NCBI RefSeq assembly: GCF_910592395.1
Contig: NC_088313.1
Span: 14,400,437-14,464,436 of the forward strand
Length of the DNA: 64,000 nt
Source: Lineus longissimus
Lineage: Eukaryota > Nemertea > Pilidiophora > Heteronemertea > Lineidae
Direction: 5' to 3'
Below are positions 10,901 to 21,300 of this stretch, in pieces. The position numbers and the translations under genes were made by a program. How positions within the stretch are numbered: position 1 is the stretch's first letter; every line of letters begins with the position of its first letter. The notes beneath the pieces are model-generated. The model saw only the letters and a list, made by a program, of their open reading frames with translations, ran no database searches and was not told the origin of the DNA.

Positions 10901-12486
10901 TTGTGACATGGTTAAATAATTCATAAAAACATTCTGGTTGAAACTGTTTTCTTTCAAATCGCTTCTGTTATTGTAATTTTTGTCTCCAAAGTTAGTAGAA
11001 ATCTATGGGCGCAGCCATTTTCAGTCCGATTACACTGCGCAATTGCGATGTATAATGTTCAGTGACTAATACAACATGGAAGCTAATACTAGTAGAGAGA
11101 ATATGCTTGATATCATGTCTGCTTTGGAGAATGCATGACATGGGCACTTCATATTGAGCATTACACCTGTTTGTCTTCCACAGGGGCAGACGGTGAGAGC
11201 AAGGAATACCTTGAAGTTGACTCTGGGCCAATGGCGATATCATTCACTTCTGAGCCGACCGCGACGTCATCCCCTTCTGAGCCAACCACAAATCCCAAGT
11301 CCAAAAGAGGTCGTAGTCACAGAGACCACTCAAGAGCCAATGAGGACGACCATGAATTACAAGTTGTGACATGTTTGCCTGAATCTTCTGGGCCTCTGCA
11401 CTACAAAAGACAAGGTCCTGGTTCCAATATCCCAAATGCATCCCAAAGTCCTCAAAATAGCATGCAAACACATGATACTGGGTCAGTGGGGCAAAATCTA
11501 GGGAAAGTTGCCCTGAAACATCAAGTTACCCAGAATTTGCCTCAGAAAATGGGGAGCATGTCCTTGCTAGACCAAGGCACAGCTCGAGGTGACCAAGAGC
11601 AGCACTGCCAATCCAATGTTCAACAAAAGTCAGATCATTGGAACATTCAAAATCAGTTGCCAAATCCACATGATAACACTCCAAGTGCAAACTGTCCATG
11701 GAAAGCGCAGTTCAAACCAAAAAGTGGGCCCACACCAACCGCTTCGAAGACTCCCTCCCTCCCTGTGAACCCAGCAGCTGTAAGGATGCCACAGGCAAAG
11801 TATCCAAAAGAAAAGTTTGATAAAGTAGTTAAGCCCAAGAAGGAACCACTCCCTAAAACTTCAAAGCCATACAGAGAGAGCTTTGATGCAGAAAGGACAC
11901 CAGGACAGGCTAACGGATGCACTCCTTTGTTCAAGAAGGAACGCTCACCAAAAGCCCCCGAGTTGGATGAGGGGAATTGGACTTTTTACCATATGCCCAC
12001 ACCGGGGGAAGAAAGCCGACCTATGCTTGCTCCAAAGAGAAAGTGTCTGATAAATATGTTAAGCCAAAGAAGGAACCAAAACCTAAAGCTTCAAAGCCAG
12101 ATAGAGGGAGCTTTGATACAGAAAAGACACCAACACAGTCTTTGCCCAAGATGGAACGCTCACCGAAAGCCCCCGAGTTGGATGAGGGGAAATGGACTGT
12201 GGACCATTTGCCCACACAGCCGGGAAGAAGGCCTACCTGTGCTGGCTGCAAAGAGAAGGTGTTTACCAGAGGTGACCTGAACATCAAAGTCAAGGGTAAG
12301 AAAGAGATCAACAAGAGTTTCACCCCCATTACTGTCTTCAGGTTCTGTCCTGTGACCAATTGTCTTCGCACCATTAGAGAGACGAACTTCCTGCAACCGC
12401 TAGAGAAGTTGTATTTGCCTTCCGATATCCAGCTGACGCCTATGGAAAAAGAAACTCTTGATCGCCTTAACTTGCCATACAAGTGA
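7961..12486 (+). CDS. CARD-domain protein gene, 3' exons, last exon frameshifted
   Basis: Exons read from splice sites: 7961-8170, 8314-8454, 8929-9006, 9471-9734, 10673-10693 and 11184-12486. All five introns are phase 1, so the exons join in one frame. The first two exons encode a CARD-like six-helix death fold of about 90 residues: LLTSLLAKDVITEEEKEQIW, then after the first intron IRCLPRRIEDWPDKFIEALT, matching the usual LLD.L...G.LT..E...I and ILPRRG...F..F..AL pattern. The middle is Ser/Asp-rich. The last exon is Lys/Pro-rich with two copies of a roughly 65-residue repeat (KPKKEP, SFD.E, KERSPKAPELDEG), then a Cys-containing tail (CAGC ... FCPVTNC). The frame breaks near a G run at 12004-12008: the first repeat is read in one frame (open to 12280), the second in another (to the stop at 12486). 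Upstream exons lie beyond the transposons or outside the window. CARDs mediate immune or apoptotic assembly; the partner here is unknown. Confidence 0.72.
11806..12222 (+). repeat. Two tandem coding repeats in the CARD gene's last exon
   Basis: About 11806-11999 and 12036-12222 encode related units sharing KPKKEP, SKP, SFD, TP.Q and KERSPKAPELDEG / MERSPKAPELDEG, then W and a Pro/Arg-rich end. The DNA of the two units is clearly related, so this is an internal duplication. The G run 12004-12008 between them is where the reading frame changes. Confidence 0.75.
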
Positions 12487-12630
12487 GCAACTCGTCATCT
12501 CCTGAGGCTTCTGACAATTATGGTCAAGACATTCCATCCCAACACTCATTTTATAGCAGCACGAATGCCTGTGACGGTATTAAAAAACATACTTTAGTCA
12601 AGAGTTAGATGCCTATCAGACATGCACCTA

Positions 12631-12853
12631 TTAAAGGGACACTTATAGGCAGCTGCTAGGTAGGTGAGATAAAGTTACACACTGTCGACAATAGGGGTCT
12701 CTCCCATCTGACATTACGTCAAAACTATTCACGCTTGTAGAACGAATATATTAAGAGCTGAATACAACATGACCCAGTGCCCTTACTGTGCATAGTAGTC
12801 ACCCGAAGATGGCCAATTTAACCCCACCGTTCCTGCCTATAGCCCCCCTTTAA
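12631..12853. repeat. TTAA-ended MITE, family A, copy 1
   Basis: It begins TTAAAGGGACACTTATAGGC and ends with the inverted form ..CCTATAGCCCCCCTTTAA; 223 bp. The same unit recurs at 15038-15258, 26446-26666 and 30358-30579. Terminal inverted repeats and TTAA at both edges fit a non-autonomous DNA transposon with a TTAA target, as in piggyBac. Confidence 0.8.
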
Positions 12854-13704
12854 GTCAAGACTCCTGAGGCAGTCCACTATGGTGTGGTTGATCAATTTCG
12901 CTGTCTGAACTCTTACTGTGAAATTGATGGAAAGGCCAATTGCATAACCAGGCAAGACAAAGAGGGATGTTTCTTTTTTAATGTCCAACAGATTTGCATA
13001 GAATATAAAAATCCATTCATAAACTATACATGCAAATACATCTACTGTTTTTGCGATGTTAACATTTGTTCATTTTTACCTGAAACAGGAATCTCTACAC
13101 ATATAATTGAGAGTGCGAATGATGTATGTATGTATGTATATACCATATTTAAATTTAAGCGCCCTTTTCAGATTAAATCCGTTCAAAAAAATGGTGAAGC
13201 TTTTTTACACCCTTTCTTTCAACGTATGCAAACCAGTGAAACATTTATACTTTTTACACCTCACACAGTCACAGGAGAGTTGGTAGAGTGGAGCTAAAAT
13301 GCTGGCCAAAACCTCGGCTCTGACTCAGTTTTGGTCTACATTTTTGCTCCATCCCGACACAACCAGTGATTTTCAATATACTCCCCCTCGATATTTCAAG
13401 GCAGGAGTATCAAAAACCTGATCTCAGGATGCCCGTTCGGTACCAATTCCTTACAAACCAAACGGCTGAATTCAAAACAAGGCACCCTAGGCTTTCAGTG
13501 TATAACGCACTGTAAACATCGGTTCAACATAAATCTAGATGTTTTAGAATTACTTGTATTTGCAACTTATTGTTATGTTTTCTGTAGACTATTTTCTTGA
13601 GGCTCATATCACCTTTAATAAATCGCCACAGAACGTAATTTGTCTTAGAGTTCTATTTTTCCCATTCAATGGCCTATCAGGCATGGATTCTTCGCATTAC
13701 ATCC

Positions 13705-13995
13705 TCTTCTTCTTCTTCAACGTTCGTTAGCACTTGGAGGTGATTTTCTCCAGGGAGTATAATTCCTCCTCTGAGGCGGGCTGGGCTTTTATGCATGCCA
13801 CTACAGTTGTAACCTATAATAGACACCAGATACATGGAACCTCGACTTTAAGTCTAATTCAAAGAACTGTGAAGAGCCAGGAATTTTAGTTCCTTGAAAA
13901 CCACGCCGGTTTATCCTGGGTTCCCCCCGGGATCGAACCGGGACCCTTTTGCATGGTAGACAGCAGTGTTAACCACTATGCGATGAGGCTCCTCT
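13705..13995 (-). repeat. tRNA-derived SINE, head and tail present
   Basis: On the minus strand it starts GGAGCCTCATCGCATAGTGG with a box-A-like GCATAGTGG (within 13964-13982) and box B GGTTCGATCCC (complement of 13929-13939). The body ends in (GAA)n, seen as TCTTCTTCTTCTTC at about 13709-13722. RNA polymerase III boxes plus a simple-repeat tail define a SINE. Related copies lie at 25372-25800, 34727-35095, 41828-42113, 51112-51412 and 54960-55250. Confidence 0.8.
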
Positions 13996-15037
13996 TGCGA
14001 GTTGCTGACAATTCAGGGGGTTTTGCCTTCCAAACTGCAGATCAACTGCAAGAGAGGGGGCTGTCGGAGTGACGCAGTAGAAATCTGGTTCCGGTACACT
14101 CATGAGAGCGACTCTCTTCTACAGCGTAGGTTTCCCCCTACTTGACGCTCAGCTCTCAACTCAATATTTTTTCCCACGCAACAGTTATGCCTGATGATTT
14201 GACAATAAAATGCCTGAATCTTCTCAAAAATATGCAACAATCCTTTTCTTTTTATAAACTTTTATTAAAAATATACGTACACATGTGAAAAACACAAAAC
14301 ACATCATCTCGTTCTCATGATCACAACACATGTGAAAAACACAAAACATATCATCTCGTTCTCGTCATGATCACAACTAAATAGTAAGACTTCAAATTAA
14401 AATGGACGGATCCTAATTTTTTAGAAATGAGTTACCAACAAGGCCATTGGCATTGTGATCTTTTCACATAAAAAACCTGTGACAAGGTATCAGCCACACA
14501 TGTTCAATCTTGCCATTTATTGTGAAATTTTAATGTGAAATTCTATTCATACAATGTCATAATGACTTAGCTTTGACAAACAATGCCATAGCAAGACGAG
14601 TGAAAGTCAGCTTTTGAAAACACTGAATGTCATCACTTCCAAAGTCCAATTCAGAGCTTATTCGAATCTTGGCAAAACCAGTACTCGGCACCTGTTACAA
14701 ACTGACTACACTAACTAAGTACAGTGCCAAGCCTGGTTAATGAAGCAGTCATTATCGGATTGTGTACCACAGACATGTATTGCAATGCTGAGTCTGACTT
14801 GCACATGATATGACAATGTTTTTGATACTTTTCATGTACAACAGTTTCACTTTTTACAGCATTACACTTTCCAGGGCAGGCTGCTTGGTAAGTTGAATGT
14901 CTGCACTGAATACACAAGATTAGGATATGATTCTCATTCAGCTGGGGAGCTGATTCTTCAGGGTGATTAGATCAATAATCTTAACATTCTATTTGCATCG
15001 TGATCCAGAAAATACTTGGACGCTGAAAATAAAAGAC

Positions 15038-15258
15038 TTAAAGGGACAATATAGGCAGTAGCTAGGTAGGCAAGATAAATTGACATCAAGTCGTCAATAG
15101 GGGTCTCTCACATCTCACAGTACGTCGAATGATTTGTGCTTGTAAGAGGAATATATTTAGTTCTGAATCTGACATGACCCAGTACCATCACTGTGTATAT
15201 TTGTCACCTGAAGATGGCCAAATTAGCCCCCCTACTCCTGCCTATAGTCCCCCTTTAA
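15038..15258. repeat. TTAA-ended MITE, family A, copy 2
   Basis: TTAAAGGGACAATATAGGCA at the left, the inverted form at the right (TATAGTCCCCCTTTAA), 221 bp, same orientation as copy 1. It lies in the likely 3' UTR of the EF-hand gene. Confidence 0.82.
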
Positions 15259-15300
15259 TATGAAATACCTCACAGTTCACTGAATAGTCTCTGATGACAG

Positions 15301-18010
15301 CTAAAACAGATTCGTTTGCAGCATGATCCGGATGAACTCATCTTTGTCAACAACGCCATCTCCGTTTGTGTCAGCTTCCATTATCATGTCCTTCAAATCC
15401 TCCTCTGTGAATGCGACTCCAGTTTCGTGCGTCGCCTGCTTTAAATTTTCAAGAGTAATCTTGCTCGAGTTGTCTGGAGAAAAAAATTGGATGCGATATT
15501 AGAAAATTCGACCATTTGAACACAAGGCAGAAGAAGAATGTGTGATATTATAAAAAGGGTCGAATCAAGAGATGGGAGAGGTAAATGCCCCCCAAGGCAC
15601 CAAAAAACTAGATTTTTATACGGATTTCGGCCGAATTTCAGACTGAAGTACTTGCGGGACAAATAGAATTCAGCGGTAATGGTTACGCAACCATAGACAC
15701 TTGGGTTGGCGCAAAATGTTGAAGCTGTCAAAAAGTGTTATTCGTTATTTGATTTGAGATGTTTTAGAATAGAATTGGATAGGCCTACCTCACTGTCGGT
15801 ATTGATTGTCTCACCAAAATCGCTTGGGTGGATCGAGCTAACTGTTGGTCAAAACCTTTTAGCTCCACCCTCGGGGATTTGTTGAGACAATCAACACTCA
15901 AGTGTTGTATCAATTTTAGCAAGCAGTGTAAACCACTAGGCTATGAGGCGCCAGCTGATTCTTACCAAAGTCCAAGAGTTTAAAACCCTTCAGTATCTCC
16001 TCCTGGATGTCTCGAGTGTCTCCCTGTCTTTCTATGACGAAGCCGAGATACTCACTGAAGTCGCACATTCTAAATCAAATAGATAGAAAGGTCATGAATG
16101 AGTTGGTATGAGTAAGTAGGAAACAGCATCCCAAGAAAGCTAAGTCACACCTGCACAACTGAAGGTCTGTTTGAAGTCATCACATGGCCCTTGCTGAAAA
16201 CTTTACTTACCCTCGTTTCGTGCACTCTGAAGACATGTCCTTCACTTCGTCCCTTGTAACCTTGAAACCAAGAACCTTCATGGCATTTCTTAATTCGATC
16301 GGGTTCAAAAACCTGCCAAGATAAAATGATTGTTATGAAAAAAATAGTTGAGAGCTGAGCGTCAACTAGGACATTATTTGCTCTATAAACAATATTTGGT
16401 GATTGTAATGTAACTTGTAAGTAAGAGGACATTGGAGACTCCTACAGAGGAAAGCTACGCTGCTGAAGAGAGTTGCCCTCTCTGTGCCATGAGTGAGCTG
16501 GGATCGACCAGGATTTGAACGTTACCAGAGACGTCTGAGGTGACAGGTGCTGACATTTTCACTGTTTGTGAGTCACTTTACCATTATTGACTCGTCAAGA
16601 TGTTCCACTGGCTTACCCATCCATGTTCCCATCAAATGTTTCAAACACGGTGCGAAGCTCTCTGATTTCCTGTGGAGTTAATTCTTCCAGTACTTTCACG
16701 CTCACTTTGAAGTTGTGGATCTCCTTTTCTTGAACCTGATGAGTTGTCAGCACCTTCAAGAGCTGAAAAATATCATTAACATCATCATTTGTGAGTACTA
16801 AGGGTTTATTTTGCACCACTTGATTCCATGACATAGGCCTTCCCTAGGCCATTACAAGGCTGCAAACATATTGCACAACTAACAAATAGCAATAGTTGGC
16901 CACTAACCATTGTCTAACTAATGCGGGACTAACCGGTTAGCCTCCTAAAACGCTAAAGCATGAATTGCATGCATGATGCAGTGTTTGTTGTTTGTCAAAA
17001 TAGGATTTGTGCGGACCTACTAATGACCGACAAGTAACATAATTGACCGTCAAGGACCGACAAGTGTCTCAAAATGACCGACAAGTAGGATCAAATTTAA
17101 TTTTAATGCTTGCAATGTGATTAAGAAACAATTAACTACCAAACTTGTAAATATCTAACTAATTGGTCTTTTGATAGCTAAGAAATGGAAGGATTTGTAA
17201 GATGCATTTGCCGACAAGTGAATCCATGATCTTTACTCAAATGAGGTAGCAAAGTTATGTCCTGGAAGTTGGGGACTGAAAACTCCTGGAAAAAAAATCT
17301 TCCCTTGAGTGCACCCTGTCAGAGTGGGTGACTTTACCATTATGATTATGCCATGTGTCACAGGACATTTAAACGACGCTGAGCTCTTATACCTGGAATT
17401 GATAGATGCAAAAATATGATGAGAGAGATGTAAAAACTGACTTCAAACTTATCTAGAGCAACTATGTCGAACTAGTGAAAAACTCTTCAGTGACACACCC
17501 TAACTCGAGATGCCAAAACCATGTTGAACTGTTGAATCCACGTTTTAGACACTACCGGGTGCATGACAGCCAACGACAAAATGGCCGACATCGACATCGT
17601 CGGAGAATTTTACTTGTCGGCGTATAAATCTTTCCATATCTCAGCTATCAAAAGACCAATTAGTTAGATATTTACAAGTTTGGTAGTTAATTGTTTCTTA
17701 ATCACATTGCAAGCATTAAAATTAAATTTGATCCTACTTGTCGGTCATTTTGAGACACTTGTCGGTCCTTGACGGTCAATTATGTTACTTGTCGGTCATT
17801 AGTACGACCCGATTTGTGGACTGGAAAAATAGACATAATTTTTTCATTCAAACTCACTGTTTCTCCTGGTCTTAGAAGGGGTGCAACGAACTGAGGCTTG
17901 ATGGGATCGATTGGGACAGTCTCTGGCGTTGATTTCTTGCCAGCACTACCCTTCTTGCCTTTCTTTTTCCCCTTCCCTTTGCCTTTTTTTTTACCCTTCG
18001 GCATTTTCAT
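15301..18010 (-). CDS. Centrin-like EF-hand protein with Lys-rich N-terminus, 225 aa
   Basis: Five exons: 17858-18010, 16617-16762, 16211-16312, 15966-16069 and 15301-15473; phases agree and they total 226 codons. Residues 1-26 are almost all Lys/Gly (MKMPKGKKKGKGKGKKKGKK). A linker follows, then ELTPQEIRELRTVFETFDGN, a helix and calcium loop with the centrin signature L(T)..(Q)..EIRE.F. EF-hand 1 is DGNMDGFLNPIE. EF-hand 2 has lost its loop acids (ECTKRGMCDFSE). EF-hand 3 is DFDNSSKITLEN. EF-hand 4 is canonical, DTNGDGVVDKDE. The C-terminus FIRIMLQTNLF matches the centrin ending. Centrins act at centrioles and basal bodies, and a related role is inferred. It is longer than typical centrins (about 170 aa). 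The start is chosen because it opens the exon-1 frame; a second ATG lies two codons later. Head-to-head with the FHA-PHD gene. Confidence 0.85.
15780..15895. repeat. Imperfect hairpin repeat in intron 4 of the EF-hand gene
   Basis: The arms ATTGATTGTCTCACCAAAATC (complemented by GATTTGTTGAGACAATCAAC) and GGTGGATCGAGCTAA / TTAGCTCCACCC fold back over about 110 bp. Probably a small inverted-repeat element. A short tRNA-SINE-like string (AAACCACTAGGCTATGAGGC) follows at about 15930. Confidence 0.5.
17000..17815. mobile_element. Foldback DNA transposon with ~180-bp terminal inverted repeats
   Basis: The sequence from TACTAATGACCGACAAGTAA (about 17018) to TGATAGCTAAG (about 17182) recurs as its near-perfect complement from CTCAGCTATCAAAAGACC (about 17640) to ACTTGTCGGTCATTAGTA (about 17804). 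Each arm carries three spaced copies of (T/G)GACCGACAAGT. The roughly 450-bp centre has no coding frame. The flanks are GGACC and CGACC. It sits in intron 1 of the EF-hand gene. Subterminal repeats in long arms suggest a non-autonomous DNA element; the superfamily is not recognised. Confidence 0.75.
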
Positions 18011-18328
18011 GTATGTTGGCCACCATTTGTAAACAAATGTCAGGTATGTTGCAAAGTATATCAGTGCCCATAAAATTCTGAAATATTACCCTCCTTATAG
18101 CATTAATGTAAAGAATTTGGATGTACTTAAATATGATATGTATATTTTTTGAAGATTTTTGTGAAATAAACATAAATTGCGCGATTTTTAATAAAATATT
18201 TTATTCTAATTTGCCACACAATATTTTCGCGGGATTGCGGGAGTTTCAATTTGTAAACAAGCCACATGTCATAAAAAAAAACTCCTATTTTCTCAACATA
18301 TTTAGAAGCATAAACACACAAACTTATC
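18011..18328. promoter_or_regulatory. Shared intergenic region between divergent EF-hand and TCF19-like genes
   Basis: Only 318 bp separate the two start codons, so both promoters and 5' UTRs must fit here. It is mostly A/T-rich with one GC patch (TTTTCGCGGGATTGCGGGAG near 18223-18242). The GCGGGA strings resemble E2F sites (TTTCGCGG), which would suit a G1/S gene such as TCF19; this is inference from motif and family. Confidence 0.6.
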
Positions 18329-21300
18329 ATGGAAACAGAAGATTATTTCGGTTATCAATTAAGGCGTATCGGAAGTCCAGCAACCTTGGTGAACATCCGT
18401 GATACCGTCAGGTTTGTTCGTTTTTTTTTTCGATCTTTGTCAGTGTGTGCACGTGTGTACCTGAAGTGCATGGGTGGTGGTGTAAACGGAAAGATAGTCC
18501 CTCAAACCATAGTCCATCAAAAATACCTCTCTCAGTGTGTGTGTACGTAGTTGGCATGCATGCTGCTACAACGGACAGCTCCTTTATGCAGCTAGGCTGC
18601 CAGGTGAACGTTGGAGCCGAGGGGATCAGTCCGTCTAAACTAATCATCAGTTACATCACATTCAGATCATTCACATGTCAATTTGAATTTTGACCGGCTC
18701 TACACATGACTCAACACTCACACTGCCACTGCGCGGGGCACGGCACTACCAATGGACGTGTAACTGGTGCTTGACTTTTTATCGTTAAGCACACATTTAT
18801 CAGTCAGTCACTAGTCTGTGACAGCTAGCAGTGCAGGTCGTCACTGACGTCAGTGTCATAGTCTATCTATGGCTATGCAGTGGACGTCAGTCTGCTCGTT
18901 TGTTTGCACAATCAATCCGAATACCATTCGCTCAGTTTGTTGGTATCAAATTCGTGCAGCTACTGGTTCGGTAGCAGACCGACAACTACACGGCCGGACT
19001 ATGTCTATGCGATTAAGTGAACACTAAACCGTCCATGTACCAGTAACCTGGAAACTTCGCTCAATATTTTCATCGACATTTCAGATTTGATAAAGAGCTG
19101 GTCACAATTGGCCGTCACGTTGAGAGTGACTTGTACTTAGACTCGGCAGTTTTGAAGAACTTTATCTCGCGGAGGCAAGCGGACGTGCTACATTCAGGTG
19201 ATGAGTATATTTTGAGAGATTATGGCCTAAATGGGAGCTATGTTAACGACAAGAGGGTGAGTGGCAGGACAAACCTATTCAACCCTTAGAGGGGTACACC
19301 GTTTGTAAAACTGACGATCATTTTGTGTTTAAGTCATGTGCGTTAGCTTAAAGGGAACTGAAACCGCCAAGCCAGTTCGTATGACCTCGTTTTCATTTCC
19401 CGCGTATCGGGTGATCAGAACGAGGCATGAATGAAACATGGCGCCTAGCTGTCAATCATTGAGTGATGTCACTACTATGGAATTTACTACGAAAACTCAT
19501 GAATGAAAGATCGCATGACTCACGTGATTCTCACATGATTCTCAATAATAACAAATTGAACTGCGCATGCTAGGGCACTGGGGGCGGAGCTACAAATCTG
19601 AACTCGAATAGGAAGTTGGAAGTTTGACTTTCTTGGGTGGTGAAAGTCGAAAAGTTGAAAAAATCGCTCGGCGGTTCCAGTTCCCTTTAATAAAGGAGTT
19701 TAAATATTCAATGTGCACACTACAAGTCCCAGTCACACAAATACCAGTCCCAGCCATGTGATTCGGTAGGACTAAGTTTATGATATCATTTGGCGGTACT
19801 CCTATTTTAAAACTTTTAAGAATTCATCCCACTCTCAGAGTTATGAATGTAACTACCAGTAGACTTACAAAAAACAGACCAAATATCTCTGTTCTCAGGT
19901 CAGTTTTGCAATTGCATGTAATATGTTATGAAATTATTTCTACTCTTTCTCCTTCAGGTGAATGGGAGACAAGTGTTGCGGGAGGGTGATGTCGTCAAGT
20001 TTGGTCACACGCAGGGAAAAAATGTTGAGAAAGGTGCCTTTGCTCCACAGTCAACGATGGAGTTTACCTTTGTTGTAAGTTATCAAACCTTGCTCGGCGG
20101 CATTGGTCTGTCATGTGATGCCGCAGTATGGCCTTCTACTTTACGGAGCCAGTGTAAATTGTAGATCAGATTTTTACCCAGAACAATCATTCTCACGCTC
20201 TTTTTAACAATCATTCACCGCGCGTTGTCCCTTCACAAAGTTCCTGCGCTGCATTCAACTTGGTCAGTTTTGCAGGTCCTTTTCCTGTTCCAGTCTTTTT
20301 GGAAATTTCCAAAGATGATGCCAAAAAAGTCAAAATTTTGATAGGAAAATCTGTGTTTTCTTTTCAGTTTGAGAGAGCATCATCATCAGGAGTCAAACAG
20401 GAGCAGACGTTTTGCTCACAGAACAATCCCTTTTATTTGTATCCAACAGTGCCTCAAAAATCAATTTTGAAAGCAGCTGGCTCACCGGGACCTCTTAAGC
20501 CAATGACGCAGAACGTTTCTGGTAAAGAAAACAAGGAATACACGCATAGCATTTCCAATATACTGAAAGATGCGCAGACTTTGAACATGTATGACGTTCC
20601 GTCTGCTGAGAACGGTATGATAGTAGATTCCCAGGACGGTGTTGACGGCGATTCTAGTCTGAGCTCTCCAATGGAGGAGATATCCTGTCAGTTGTCGACG
20701 CATCTGAAGTCAAATAAAGCGACCCAAAGAACCATCGAGTTTCCCCGAGTTACGAAACTTGCGACGTCCAGCCCGACAATACCACTTATTGGTCGCAATG
20801 GAGAAACTCCGACGGATATTATCTGTAGCAGAGGTTACCAGCCACGTCGCTTGTTGCCCGATACGCCACCTGTTAATCCAGTGTTGAACTTCATAACAGC
20901 GTCTATGGGAATTCCGCCGTTGAAGACGCGGACGGATTTCAACTCGCCGAGCGATCATGGTCGGAATGATGCGTCAGATTTTACAACAGATAATGGTGAG
21001 TAGGCTAATGAAATTGATGATGGGATCTTCTAATTTTTTCGATTGAAAGGGCTGAGCAGCATTCTAACAGAAATCAGAAAGAGCAAGGCAATAATTGAGC
21101 AAAGCCACACACTAATTTTTGAAAAAATTTCGTTTTTATAATCAAATACATGTAATAACATGAACATTCATGCCACAAACATTACGGGTTCATACACTGA
21201 TCTAAAATGATGATTGGAAAACTTTTTGCTATTTATCTGAAAGGGTAGGGCAGAAAAGGGCAAAGGCAGGGTGCAGTGCCCAGCATTAATGGCATATTAG

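Larger units (their letters stand above)
12487..15300. other. Intergenic stretch between CARD gene and EF-hand gene (convergent 3' ends)
   Basis: No further coding region is supported. It holds a TTAA MITE (12631-12853), a tRNA-derived SINE (13705-13995), a 47-50 bp direct repeat pair (14281-14327 and 14328-14377) and a second TTAA MITE (15038-15258). A TTTATT at 14261-14266 is AATAAA on the minus strand and could end the EF-hand transcript. A short open frame at 12884-13297 has no recognisable family. Confidence 0.6.

Noticed and set aside
13918-13995. A functional tRNA gene on the minus strand
   Set aside because: Box A and box B are good, but no proper anticodon stem-loop forms, and the sequence continues into a SINE body with a (GAA)n tail that is repeated elsewhere.
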